Origin: Nymphaea colorata
Taxonomy: Eukaryota > Streptophyta > Magnoliopsida > Nymphaeales > Nymphaeaceae
NCBI RefSeq assembly: GCF_008831285.2
Contig: NC_045145.1
Coordinates: 8,494,802 to 8,558,801 of the forward strand
Reading direction: 5' to 3'
Length of the DNA stretch: 64,000 bases
The position numbers were made by a program, and so were the translations under genes. The notes below the pieces were generated by a model. It was not told where the DNA came from. It made no database searches and saw only the letters and a list, made by a program, of their open reading frames with translations. This document shows, one piece after another, positions 48,232 to 59,290 of the stretch (the stretch's first letter is position 1; every line of letters begins with the position of its first letter).

Positions 48232-48376
48232 GTGGCGGAGCCAGAAAAGGGGCATTAATTATAAAATTTTAAAGCGCTTCGATATGTGAATGAGAAAAAT
48301 TATCCTGAAGTATCAATATAAAAATAAGCATTTTTGTTGGTCAGTGTGGGGCACCCACACCTAACTCAACCTCCGG
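48232..48376. mobile_element. hAT-like MITE fragment
   Basis: The left part reads TGTGGCGGAGCCAGAAAAGG, the widespread GGCGGAGCCAG end of plant hAT elements. The right part reads CACCTAACTCAACCTCCGG, a degraded complement. No coding sequence. Confidence 0.5.
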
Positions 48377-48826
48377 TTGAAGAATTACAAACTGCAATTT
48401 TACATGTTTTTGTAGAGCACATTTTTTTCTCTTTGTTGATTATTTCTAGGGATGTCAGAGAGGAGAAGAGGCAAATCTCACATTTACCAGATTTGGCTTA
48501 GACCAACATTCCCAATGGCATTCAAGTTCGAGCTAAAATTCAGACTAAAGTTTTAGGATCTTAATCCAGATACAACAAGAGTTATAAGATCTGAAGATCC
48601 CATGCAATTGGGCTGGATCCTTTTCGAGTCTCAAATTTGGATTCTGATTCATTTATCTACACAATATACTGAGGTCAATTAATACAATAGGATTCAGAAC
48701 ATTTTTCCTTTACATAATCTAATGAAAATGTTAGGATCGGGTTGGTAGCTAGTGGTGGACCTTACTCAACCTCTTGACATCCCTAATTACTTTAATTAAT
48801 TTCCTCCGTAACACACGTTAAGCAAG

Positions 48827-48965
48827 CACTACAAAAACTAAGTATATTACGAACGGCCAGAAAACGTTGGTAAAGATGATCTAAGCATTTACTGACATTT
48901 CCTCTAGATGTCGATAAACAAATTGTAGGTGAAAACCATCACCGACATTTTCACTGCACGCATCA
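48827..48965. mobile_element. CACTA-like terminal fragment
   Basis: CACTACAAAAACT is close to the CACTACAAGAAA terminus of En/Spm elements. Subterminal words such as CATTTACTGACATTT and ACCGACATTTTCACTG follow, as expected near a CACTA end. The other end and a 3-bp target duplication were not found. Confidence 0.4.
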
Positions 48966-49211
48966 GTGGACTTTTAAATGAAAGAAAAATTATGTTGATG
49001 CTGTGAAGTTCGCATTCATGATATTCAATTTTATAATCTTGAATTTCTTACTATCATTATATTGTGTGAATACTAGCCTTTCAAGAATTGAAGCAATTGT
49101 GACTGTCCAACCCCTATACTTTCATGCAAATAGCCACAATCATTTTTCTAAAATATGGCTCCTAGTATATACAAAACGAATACCTATGTACTAATCTGTT
49201 CCAAGTGATGT

Positions 49212-49392
49212 GTAAGTTGGCCCCAAGAGGTGTAGCTCAAATGAGTGAACGTTTTGTGGGGGTAGGTCTTATGTGCAAGTGTTGATATTACTATCTTATA
49301 CCGATGGACATATAGATCGTGTGGGCAAGAAGGAGGGAGGTTTCAGCTTTCCTTAGGTAGTAGGATTAATCCTCCCGCTCATCGGAAAACGA
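49212..49392 (+). mobile_element. Possible SINE-like or small dispersed repeat
   Basis: GAGGTGTAGCTCAAATGAGTG resembles a tRNA-type A box region. About 40 bases later GGTCTTATGTGCAAGTG could be a degenerate B box. The end reads TTCAGCTTTCCTTAGGTAG and TCATCGGAAAACG. There is no tail or clear target duplication. Confidence 0.3.
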
Positions 49393-52300
49393 TGTGTAAG
49401 TTGATAATATTTAAATGAAGGAAAGGTGTTGTCTCACCTTCTTAATTTGGTCACGTCACACTTGTCATGAGTGGGCCCATGTTGCAGAAACCAATGCTAT
49501 TTGACAAGCTCAAATCCATCACAGTAACTCCCATACTAACAACTATACTATCATTTTTAGTGGCTGTTCAACAAGTACTTCAAGCTACATAAACTAACCT
49601 CTTCATGGGTCCATCACCTTAAAATAGAATAGATATATAGAGGCAGTTCACCATTCAGTAGAAACATATATGAGATGCTTCATAAGAGATCAACGACATA
49701 ATTAATTTCATTTTTTTTCTTGGGCAGCATGCACATAGAACACCAGTTACCATTTCTCCATTTGAATAACTAAATTTAAAATTGTTTCTTCAGGACCATT
49801 AGGTTAGGTTATGTTTGATAACCTCAAATCTTAGATATAAGGCTGCATAAAAAGGTGTGCTTTGGAAGATCAGATATCATTGAAATCCATGCTGCATGTT
49901 AAAAACCAAGGTTTAAGGTCGGATGGTGGAGAGGGGGTTCTGACCTTAAATTCATGAATATGAGATTCTACATCACTACGGATCTCATATCTGTGATGGA
50001 ATAAAAACAATCTTCAAGTGGAAAGGAAAAAATGAAGAAACAAAGTGGGAATATAAAAACAAAGTTAACATGGTGTTCTACATTGTGGCCTACATCCATG
50101 GAAGGAAAGGGTTTCTCCACGTGAAAGAACTTGGGTATATATTTATATAGCTGTTTAGCCCTTTTCAGCTACTTTTTCACATTATTATTTTGGTACCTTA
50201 TAGCTTCGATTGACATTAAAATAAATTGATTTAATTCTCCTGCATGGTTTGTTGCTTTGGGTAACACCTTAAAATTTTAAACTCATTTCCTTTAATTTTT
50301 TTTGTTTGTTTTGAAAGTATGATAATTCTTAACATGGACTCGTGTCTACGTGGTACCAATGCACAGCCATAATGTAATTCCACAAAATTAATACTAATTA
50401 GCGTAGGTTCGTCCCGTGATATCACAAAATCAATATAAGAAGTGTGCCTATATGATTGGCTCATGGCATGCTCTGCCCTATGTAGATAAAGGTTCTACTG
50501 AACATGGAATCCTAAGTAAGTCAACACAATATTACTCATGAATGAAAATCCAAAAGTGATTTCATTTCTAGAAACTACAAAAATGTAGTTATTTACATAA
50601 AAGAGGTCCCAATTCATTCTAGGCTAGCCAGTGGACCATCAACAAATATACATACATACAACTATACAAACAAACAAGCTATATGCATTACACCAATCTT
50701 GATTACTGCCGACGGTTATGAGGAAGAGAACGAGCGTTGGCACATCCTCATTTTGTTGTAGTCACGTATATTTAGCTTATGCACTAAAAATGAATAACGG
50801 CAATTCCCCGTTCACCACATCATTATAAACGTAAATGACATGTGCAAGTGTTCAATAGTTACAATGTGTTAGGCACAATTATAAATCACCACCAAATCCA
50901 CAAGTACATATACAATTTTAATAAAGAATAACCCTAAGCATGAGGGAATATACGATCATTTGTGTACGCATCTAAGTATGAAAACACATCACATGTCAAT
51001 GCATACATTGTATGAGCTCAATACTTGTTTCTAAGTCAGGTATTATACAATACATGTGTTTTGAGGGTGGCATCAAAACCTACTGGATATGAGAGGATTA
51101 AAGACATACTTTATTAAATCTAAGGCACTCCCCAACTGTCCAACTTACAAAGTTGGCAAGGTGATTTTACAAATCTTATAAATTCAAGCTATACAGCCTT
51201 GCATTTATGATTTGTTTAGCATCAATTAATTAAATACTAGTCCTCATTTATATTGATTCCATCATGTGCACATCTCAACACAACGTGTGCCACAATAAGT
51301 TCAATAAAAAGAACCAAAATTCTAATTTTAACTCCCTAACCATGGTAAAAGTTAATATAGTGCTTCTCCAAAACCATATAAGTGCAAGGGATGCTCAATA
51401 TATTCCTAAGTCGAACTCTTCCCCCTCACTTTCTCAATTTAATTCAAAACCAAAACTGAAATAAATCTTTTTTCTTTTTTTTGATGAGGGACCGACCTGG
51501 GTTCATACCTCAACTCCTCTTCTTCCTCTTCAGATTCCCTTGTTTCCTCCCTTTTCTCCTGCCGTTCCCCCTTCTCCTCTTTTTTCTTTTCTGCCTTCTC
51601 TCTCTACCCTAACTTGCTCTCAAAGGTGAACTACACCCTTTCTCAATATGGTTTCTCTTTCATTTGTTTTATTTATTTATTTATTATTAATGAGATGATG
51701 AGGTGGGACACCACGCGAAGTGGCCTCCCACCTCACGTAAACTGATTTTACTTAAAATAAGCAAAGATAATTAATTTTAAACCATTTACTTAGCCCACTT
51801 GTGTAATTTATTTAGCTGGTTTCCCCATTTTCTCTCATCTTTTCTAAATTAGCATTTATGTTCCAATTAATTCTATTCTAGGTTTGCCCTTCAGGAATTC
51901 AATTAATTCTTTGCTTACCCTATGTTCAAAATTTAACCAAAATTACCTTCTTGCACTTTGAGTTTTCAATTAATTCTCAATCTATCGCTGATTGATTTTA
52001 GGTTCTGTTCGTATTTAGGTTGCTAATCACAGATACTAACCAAGGGTTTTAGTTTTTGGCAATCCTATTCCCATCCCAAAATAAATACTGGTTTAAATAG
52101 AGAAGTTAGCATATAAATGCATGTATTAAGCACACCTATAGGAGGTTAGGCATTACATTTATGAGCCTGATCATAAGAGATATGTAAGATATCCTTGATA
52201 TGAGTTCTGTTGGCATGGGCTTCAATGTGATAATTGTGATCATCATCAATTCCCTGTCAGCATGGCCCTTATCCACAACATTTCCATGTTTGATATGACC

Positions 52301-52829
52301 ACGCTGAGCCGCCATAATACGCTCCTTGGCATGGCAAGTGTCCACAAGCCAAGTTCACATTAAAGAGCATTAAAGCTTTGCTTAGTGAAAGAATATCAAC
52401 GACCTGAGATGATGATGAAACAAATTAAATGATAAGTAAAGCTGAGATAGATACATAGAACACTTGTTTATTTTTTCATGAATCTACCTTAATTTTATGG
52501 AAGAGTCATGAAACATTCATGTGGTGTTCCTAATGTCAAACATCTTATAATAGTGCATTCATGTGTTGACATACATAATTAATACTAAAGTCAAACATTG
52601 TAAATGTTAAGTATTGCAGGCTAATGCACTATTACTTTGAAAAAAACTTAACATCGGAGAATGGAGGGGATGAAGAAGGTGGCGGCTTGAGTTGGCCAGC
52701 GATGACAAGTAATGACTTGTTTCTCCCAATAATGAAAATACTTCTAACATAGAGGAGTGGGAAAATGATCTTTTGTTGATGATGGCAAATGAATAGTGAC
52801 AAATCAACCATACTACAAAAAAGCTCATG
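49393..52829. repeat. Diverged dispersed repeats, copia-related
   Basis: The stretch 50,020-50,290 resembles 53,050-53,300 (GTGGCCTACATCCATGGAAGG against GTGGCTTATGCCTATGGAAGG, then matching pieces). The stretch 52,160-52,345 resembles 53,330-53,465 (TATCCTTGATATGAGTT against GCCCTTGATATAAGTT; TGACCACGCTGAG against TGACCATGCTGAG). No intact protein was found. A pyrimidine-rich block is at 51,470-51,600. Confidence 0.5.
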
Positions 52830-53040
52830 ATTCAAAGAACTTCCTATGAACCAAGTTGGAGAAGATCACCAAAAACCATATGGAACTTATTAAAAATTGA
52901 ATCATGTATAGCTTAGCAGGATCATAAAACCCTAATGGTTGCTCCATGTACACAAGTTCCTCAAGCTTGCAACGTGCAAATGCACTTTTAATATAGAGTT
53001 GCTGAATAGTCCATTGGTGAGTCAAGGAGATACTCAAAAC
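52830..53040 (-). pseudogene. Copia reverse transcriptase fragment
   Basis: The minus strand reads QLYIKSAFARCKLEELVYME followed by QPLGFYDP, which matches the copia RT motif LDVKSAFLNGxLEEEVYMEQP. The frame is lost right after it. It is an isolated scrap set inside the diverged repeats of this region. Confidence 0.75.
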
Positions 53041-54470
53041 ACTTGGAAAGTGAAAGGCAAAGTGATTAACTGTAAGAAGAGAGAGAAAAATGAACATGGT
53101 TTCACCTTGTGGCTTATGCCTATGGAAGGAAAGAGCCCTTTTTAAAAAAAAAAAATTAGAATTTTCCTTTGAAACAACTCAGGTTTACATGTAGCTATTT
53201 AGCCATTATCAACTATTTTTCCTCATCATTTTTGTGTTCAGAATTTTGATTGAACTCATAACAAATTGATTTTATTCACTTGGCTTTTGCTTTGAGTTGT
53301 TATCCTGTTTATACAAGTCAAGTAAGATGCCCTTGATATAAGTTAGCCTGATTTTCATGAGCAACAAAAGCTTCAATGTGATCATTCACCATTTCCATGA
53401 TTACCCCTATCCTTGTGCAAACCGTTTTCATATTTATCATGACCATGCTGAGTGGCGAAATAGACATTTTGCCAAATTTAAATATTCATAATTTGTACTA
53501 GTGAATGGAGTAGACATGATACTAAGGAACTATGGAGAAGTAATCATCAAAACAAACTTAGTTGCTGCTCAAAATTAAAATGAAAAAGACATATATGTAG
53601 GTAAATGAAAGAGAGAGAGAAGTTATTTAAGTACCCATCAAGGCCTTCGTTTGCAGCAACTTGTGGGCCAACATAACTCCTTACTATGGATTGTATCTAG
53701 TAGAAGCAAAACTCGGCCCTATTATATATCACTTCAACCCTCCTGTTGTAACCATTGTGTATCTTGTTTTACAAGTTTAAGCTATTCAAGGCAACATTGA
53801 AGGATGTACATGTGCACCCCTACCATGAGCTTGCAAACCCTTCAAAATTCTATATCAATGAATAATTTTGCAAAATAACCAACTGTTAGAACAGCATAAT
53901 CCCTCAAGAAATGAGGCAAAATATGAGGACTTTGATGCATTGGCAGATTAGTTGTTTCCTTGCACCTTCGGGAATAACGTAGTGCCTTGATAGGAAGGAA
54001 GTTGATGGTACTTAGCTGTTATGGCTAATGGAAAAAGGAAATTCAAATGGTACATAGCTATTGTGGAAAAGGGTGTTATATACATAAATTTTAGTCTAGT
54101 AATATAGGTAGATCTAACCTAATGTGTTTAGAAGTTTTTACATAAAAATGCATCTTGTGGTCCTTAAGATATAATGTTGAAGGAAAAGCAGCATTCCTCC
54201 TCAAAGTGGTGTCATCCTTCTCCTTATTTCTCATAATTCTTTTGCAGTTTATGTTAAGTTGTTGTAGGTTATGGTTAAATTTTTTCCAAATTGACAATAG
54301 TATGATTCTCTTTATTCATAAAAATATGGTGCAAGTAGGTCTAACACGCTAAATGCTCAACTATGTACAAGATTTGCATTCAAGAAACATAGCTTATTCA
54401 AGTCCTCCATTGAACTCAACGACAAATTCAAGCCAGATTTTAAGATATTAGTGACATGTAGACACTATAG
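53041..54470. other. Repeats and intergenic DNA, no gene recognised
   Basis: The left part (53,050-53,465) is the second copy of the dispersed repeats seen at 50.0 and 52.2 kb. The remainder has short open frames on both strands near 54,091-54,352 with no recognisable domain. Confidence 0.45.
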
Positions 54471-54636
54471 GGGGCATTTGGAAAAAGGAACATTTGCTCA
54501 GTGTTTGATGAATCTATCTCAAAATTTTGGGCAGGTTCATACATTATTAGAACACAATATTCATGAATTTGCCCCAACCTTTGGGATAGATTCATAGAAT
54601 CCTATTTTAATGTTTCTGTTGCCAAAACCCATATCC
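54471..54636. mobile_element. Foldback MITE (about 165 bp)
   Basis: The left half (GGGGGCATTTGGAAAAAGG, ACATTTGCTCAG, GATGAATCTATCTCAAA) pairs with the right half read in reverse (GGGTTTTGGCAACAG, AACATTAAAATAG, ATGAATCTATCCCAAAG). Almost the whole unit can fold into one long imperfect hairpin. Related units are at 43,955 and near 52,470. Confidence 0.65.
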
Positions 54637-54879
54637 ATGAGTACTGTATTTTTTTGTTCAAGTAATTATTGCAAAAAAAAAAAGTTCCCTTTGCATAGAT
54701 AGATGAAACTCAACTTCACATATTTTGTGGGATATATATTTTTTAAAAAGAACAACAGGATTATTCATTAGGTGCAGATCTTAGTTCATCCACTTTTGTT
54801 TTGCCCTATATTTTTTATGATTTGATGAATTATAGTGACCTTTTGTTGTTTTAAGTTACAAGCTACTTTTTAACTATCT

Positions 54880-55460
54880 TGATACTTTGCAACAACATAT
54901 GATTTATCAACAAGGAGTTCAATTGGACATGTAGCATCAATTCATCCAAACCCCTACTCAAGTTCAACTGCCTAACTTTTTGATACACAAATACTTATAT
55001 CAGCCCTTGGGTGATGGTTTTGCCAAAATATCTATAAGGTGGTGGCTTGAACAAATATATCTTATGAGTAGTTTTTATTTTATTTTATTTTATCTATTGC
55101 ACATGAAGTGTATGTCAATTTTAAAACTTGTTATAAGAAAATGAATGTGATGTCAAGCTAGTTGCACCCACAATATTGCACCTCACAATTGGGGTTGGGG
55201 TTTTTTTTTCGCTGTATAGTTGGGTTTGCTGAACTAGTAATTTCAAGTTCCTTGATCAGATTTCTAGTTAAAATGATTTTGTGACCACATGGACTTAGTA
55301 CATCAATTTTGTACCAGATTTTAAAGTTGTGGCCTATTTTTAGAACAATGTGAGACAATATTTGGTCAAAATGTTATAGATATTACCCATTGACTTTTTA
55401 TCATTTAGATTATTGACTTAATCACTTTTTGAATAAGCATACATGGGATGGCTTGAGATT
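54880..55460 (-). pseudogene. Copia RNase H / C-terminal fragment
   Basis: On the minus strand, PPPYRYFGKTITQGL and VYQKVRQLNLSRGLDEL are in the position and style of the copia end motif (ADIFTKxLxxxxFxxLRxKLxV). Upstream frames hold decayed RNase H. It is broken by stops and lies just outside the hAT element. Confidence 0.5.
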
Positions 55461-55566
55461 TCTTTCCACAAACTCGTAATCTAAAGTTTATTTCAAGTAT
55501 ACAAAATAAAATTCATACAATTCTAATGTATATTTTTAAGAGAATGCATATATTGACAAACTTATT

Positions 55567-55574
55567 AACAATTG
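55567..55574. repeat. Left 8-bp target-site duplication of the hAT element
   Basis: AACAATTG here is repeated exactly at 59,075-59,082. Eight bases is the standard target duplication of hAT transposons. Confidence 0.85.
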
Positions 55575-56184
55575 TAGGGGCGGAGGCAGGATTTTTTTCA
55601 GGGGCGGGCCAAACGGTCCAACGAACTATAATATATTATAACATATATATATATATATATACACAGTCACACACTTTAGATAATATTTGCAAACCACAGT
55701 ATAGTAGAAGTGAACATATGTCATATATAATTGCCCATGTCATGAACGTGAAGCACGACTTGTCCTACGACACATTTAATAATTGCTTGTGTCATTAGCA
55801 CAAAGTGCGATATGTCATCAGTAGATAAGGTGCTATGTTTCTATTACAGTGACGTAAGTGTGAGCAATGAACATAAGGTGGACATACAAATATCACAACT
55901 CAAAATATAGCAAATAAATACATCTATAAACTCCAAAACCAAAACATATTACTTACCTTAAACAAGCAGTTGTGTATTCTTTCTATGTAACACAATCAGT
56001 TTTTGCCTTTATTTTTATTAAAAATAGTTACACATCATCATTCATTCACCTGCACAATAAAATATAAACAAAAACTACATCATTTATTATTGAAACTGAA
56101 TAATGACTCAAATAAACATTAACATAAAAATGATGTAACAAAATACTTTACCTATTGCAATTGTGCTCTACGACTTTTTATCTT

Positions 56185-57104
56185 TTAAAAGACATCAATA
56201 ATATCATTGGAATCAAACATTTGAGAAATTTCTTTCTCAATATACAAAAGTAAACAATCTGTAAAGAATTCATCCTCCATTTTGTTATGCAACATTGTTT
56301 TAATAAACTTCATAGTAGAGAATGCCCCTTTTGTGGTTGCAGTGGAGACATGAAACGCTAGAATGAGAGTAAGCAACCTGTATACATAAGGATATCATTC
56401 ACTTTTTCTACTATGTACCGTTGCTTGACATAAATTTGATAGTGTACCCAAAGTTCTGAACTTTGCTTTTCAATCATTTTATCTATGTGTTTGCTTTGAT
56501 GACTTAAGTCATTAAATGCTCGCACATTCATATTATGAGGTGAATTTTGACTTGTCCCTTCATGAATACAAAATACACATGTTTTCTCACTACCACCCAC
56601 CCTCTTCCAAACTCTGAATCTTTCAGTAATAAATGGACTGTCATTTGAATATGGAGTACTGAAAAGATAACATGGCAAACAATATGCATTATTTGTCTTG
56701 GAAAAATATTCCAACCATGAAAATTTTTGAAACCATGAAGCTTGACATTTACGAGGATTATTTGAAGGACTTGACACTGGATATCTATGAAGCTTGTGCT
56801 GATATGACCCATAATTAATATACGCTCGCCTAACTTCATCTCTCTTATTTACTAATATCTCTCATATAGGACGTCGCAACCCTGGATCACACATGATGCT
56901 TTTTGCAGTTTCAATTTTTGAATACTTAAAAGGTGGAGAATCTGAGTCAAAAAGAACAACATCAAGAGCTTTGAAACTAGAACAACCAGCATTTTGGTTT
57001 TCTCCCTCTTGGTTTTGTCCCCCTTGGTTTCTTTGCTCTTGGTTTTCTTCCTCTTGATCAATAACTTGTTTTTTTGTGAAACAATTTTGAATATTTTTCT
57101 TCAT
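56185..57104 (-). pseudogene. hAT transposase, internally deleted
   Basis: It starts MKKNIQNCFTKK near 57,104 and runs through a Glu/Gln-rich linker. A TTF-type zinc finger region follows at 56,777-56,500: SWFQKFSWLEYF, then NAYCLPCYLF with its CxxC, and the HIDKMIEKQSS segment. The next recognisable part is the C-terminal hAT dimerisation domain at 56,376-56,185: VSTATTKGAFSTMKFIKT, then LHNKMEDEFFTDCLLLYIEKEI. The DUF4371 and catalytic RNase H-like middle, normally several hundred residues, is absent between 56,480 and 56,380. There are also frame breaks. Family members run to about 700-800 residues, so this cannot be an active transposase. Confidence 0.88.
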
Positions 57105-57253
57105 CTTGTCAATAAGCTAACATGAAAAACCTGAAAATTTAAAATAGACAATAAGATTTAAACATTTTAGATATATACAAACCTAAGAAACATAGCACAA
57201 TGCAAGCAACATAAGTTGGCAGGAAATTGTTAAGGTACATGTTCAGTTTGTAC

Positions 57254-57822
57254 CTCATAAATCTTCTCGACATAAGCCTCTTGGCCCTTTTTAGAAGCTC
57301 TCTTAATGTTTCTTTCTGCTATTTCCTTAGGGACATCAAGCTCTCTAGCTTTTCCCAAGATAGCAGCAAGAACTGAATTTGAAACTGGATTGGGCCCCCC
57401 TTTGCTCACTCTGAATCCATGCATTAGGAAATTTATCCCAATTAGAGGTGTTTCAATCATCTTGATAACAATGTGACAAGTAAGACAATAAAACAACAAT
57501 TAATGAAAGATAACCAGAAGAAAGACAAATATCACTGGAAAATTTCACAAGAAATATTTTCCTCAAGTCAATAAGTTAAACAAGAACAATATGGTTATAA
57601 AACATACTTTAGCTACATGCAGAGCATATATTATTGGATGTTTCGAATTTAATTGATGACTCAATAACTTTACTTCTATAAAGATGAAAAACAACTATTA
57701 TAGTAAATCTGAAAAGCATAACAAATGAATAATTAATCATATGCTTAGACTGACGCAAATACTATCTCCTTCCCAATTTTCCCATATCGCTTTGCCTTAT
57801 TTGCATCTTGTGCTCCCTTCAT
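57254..57822 (-). pseudogene. Captured YebC/TACO1-type exons inside the hAT element
   Basis: Two exons and their 344-bp intron. Exon one, 57,822-57,755, encodes KGAQDANKAKRYGKIGKEI and ends GC-GTCAGT. Exon two, 57,410-57,254, opens after ATTCAG, encodes VSKGGPNPVSNSVLAAILG and RELDVPKEIAERNIKRASKK, and ends GAG-GTACAA. The phases fit (GC plus A gives Ala), and the joint reading frame of 75 residues has no stop. This is the N-terminal part of the YebC/PmpR/TACO1 family, whose plant members (such as At2g25830) are organelle-targeted and help ribosomes through proline-rich stretches. The transit peptide exon and the C-terminal domains are absent. Retention of the intron indicates capture as genomic DNA. 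Whether it is transcribed is unknown. Confidence 0.9.
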
Positions 57823-58001
57823 CTAGCACAAGACCTTAGATGAAATACCTAATGCATTTTTCCTATGCATTTAACATAGAAAGGCATTAACAAGAAGCCA
57901 AAAAGCTTAATTTCGACTAACTATATAAGCATTTGGATGAAGTCAACATTCAATACCATCACTAGTATCATAGCCTATGAGATATATCAACTTCATGCAC
58001 C

Positions 58002-58250
58002 TTAATTGCTCACTACCTTTCCAATAAATGAACAACCACTAAAGGCAGAGTCTTCTAAAGAATCTACATGACCAGAAGATGAAGATGATTCAGATGATTC
58101 TTCATGATGCACATGACAAGAACATAATAAATGGGAAAGGACAACGTTTTGACAGAGTATGTCCCTACACCCTCCTGTTGTTGTGCCAACATAATTGAAA
58201 AAGTTCATACAAATATAGGTCCCTAGAAAATATTCAATTTTTCTAAGCAT
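58002..58250 (-). other. Unrecognised Ser-rich frame inside the hAT element
   Basis: An open frame of 82 codons with an acidic Ser-rich part (EESSESSSSSGHVDSLEDS). The frame passes through GGAAAG-GTAGTG, which could be a donor site, so this may be another captured exon. I know no matching protein. Confidence 0.3.
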
Positions 58251-58599
58251 GTTTTTTGGAGAAAAAGAAGAGGAAATATCACATTATTTACAAGATTTGG
58301 AAAAACTAATAGCAGCCTAATGACAAAGCATATAACTCAACAAATGCCTAATGAAAACACTATTGCAAAGGCATGGGGGAAGTGATAGCTTACAGCGAAG
58401 AGCAAGGGAGTTGGGATTCATAACACAAATCCTCAAACTGAGCAAGAATGTTATATGTGCGTAAAATCAGACTACTATAATTTATAATACTATATAAATT
58501 AACAACAGAAGTTGGGGAAAAATGAATTCCTTGAAGTGCTAGTAAAGGGGCAGAGATTTGTGAGAAAGAAGTGAGAACCAACCTGTCAGCAGAGAGAGG

Positions 58600-58990
58600 G
58601 CCCCCACCCCTATGTTGTGGTTGTGGGCGAGGGTAGGGAGGGAGGGAGCCAGCGAGAGAAAGGGCGTGAGAGAGAGAGCCATGCGTTGTGATTGTGGGCC
58701 AGGGCAGGGAAGGAAGGAGCCAGCGAGAGAGAGGGCCGTGCTATGGTTGTGGGCCAGAGAGGACGGGAGCAAGCGAGAGAGAGGGGCGAAATAGGGTAGG
58801 GCAAAGAGGGAGTGAGCGAGAGAGAAAGGGGCGAAAGACAGAAAGAAGGTCAGCCCAGAGAGAGAGGGGCGAAAGACGGAAAGAATGTCGGGCCAGAGAG
58901 AGGGGGAGAGAGCAAGGGAGAGTGTTATGTGTGAAAGTGGGTCGGGCCAAGACGATCCGCGGGTCAGGCCAAGAGGAGCGACAGGTCGGG
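58600..58990. repeat. Subterminal direct-repeat array of the hAT element
   Basis: ATGTTGTGGTTGTGGGC, then GCGTTGTGATTGTGGGCC, then GCTATGGTTGTGGGCC each precede a GAGCCAGCGAGAGA-like run. After these, GGGGCGAAAGACAGAAAGAA occurs twice and GGTCGGGCCAA-like words occur three times. Open frames on both strands here are products of the repeats. Such arrays are typical transposase-binding zones in hAT elements. Confidence 0.75.
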
Positions 58991-59074
58991 CCAAACTAAA
59001 AAAAATTAATTTTTTCAATATAATTTTTTTTCCTATGTTGACCCAGGCGCCCCCCCCCCCCCCTTCCGCCTCTA

Positions 59075-59082
59075 AACAATTG
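59075..59082. repeat. Right 8-bp target-site duplication of the hAT element
   Basis: AACAATTG, identical to 55,567-55,574. Confidence 0.85.
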
Positions 59083-59290
59083 TATGTTCGGTTTTTTGTA
59101 GTTGCATATCTGCAATACTTCTATAGAGTGTAGCATCTTTAAAAAGTGATTTTAAAAATAGCATTTAGAGCTGACAATGTAGCTATAGGTGTGGATGCAA
59201 GTTTGCCATAAAAGAGTCTTATCTCTACAAAAGGTTCACCAATATATTTTGTTGAGGCAAAGTCCAATTTTAAAAATTCAATGCCCAAAA

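Larger units (their letters stand above)
55575..59074 (-). mobile_element. hAT (Tip100-like) transposon with captured gene exons
   Basis: A complete 3.5-kb unit. The left end is TAGGGGCGGAGGCAGG; the right end in reverse is TAGAGGCGGAAGGGGG (12 of 16 identical). Both are flanked by the 8-bp duplication AACAATTG. The minus strand encodes pieces of a zf-TTF/hAT transposase (57,104-56,185) whose middle is missing. Between the transposase and the right end lie two exons of a host YebC-type gene. The right subterminal zone (58,600-58,990) is a GC-rich direct-repeat array. GGGCCAAAC occurs near both ends. The element should be immobile by itself but could move if a related full transposase is present. 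A C14 run sits within the right end. Confidence 0.9.

Noticed and set aside
58539-59018. Several long frames on both strands, Ser/Leu-rich or Arg/Glu-rich
   Set aside because: All arise from the GA-rich subterminal repeats of the hAT element, and frames on both strands are open for the same reason.
55575-59074. Reading the YebC exons as part of a resident functional gene
   Set aside because: They lie wholly within a transposon bounded by a target duplication, and the transit-peptide and C-terminal exons are absent.
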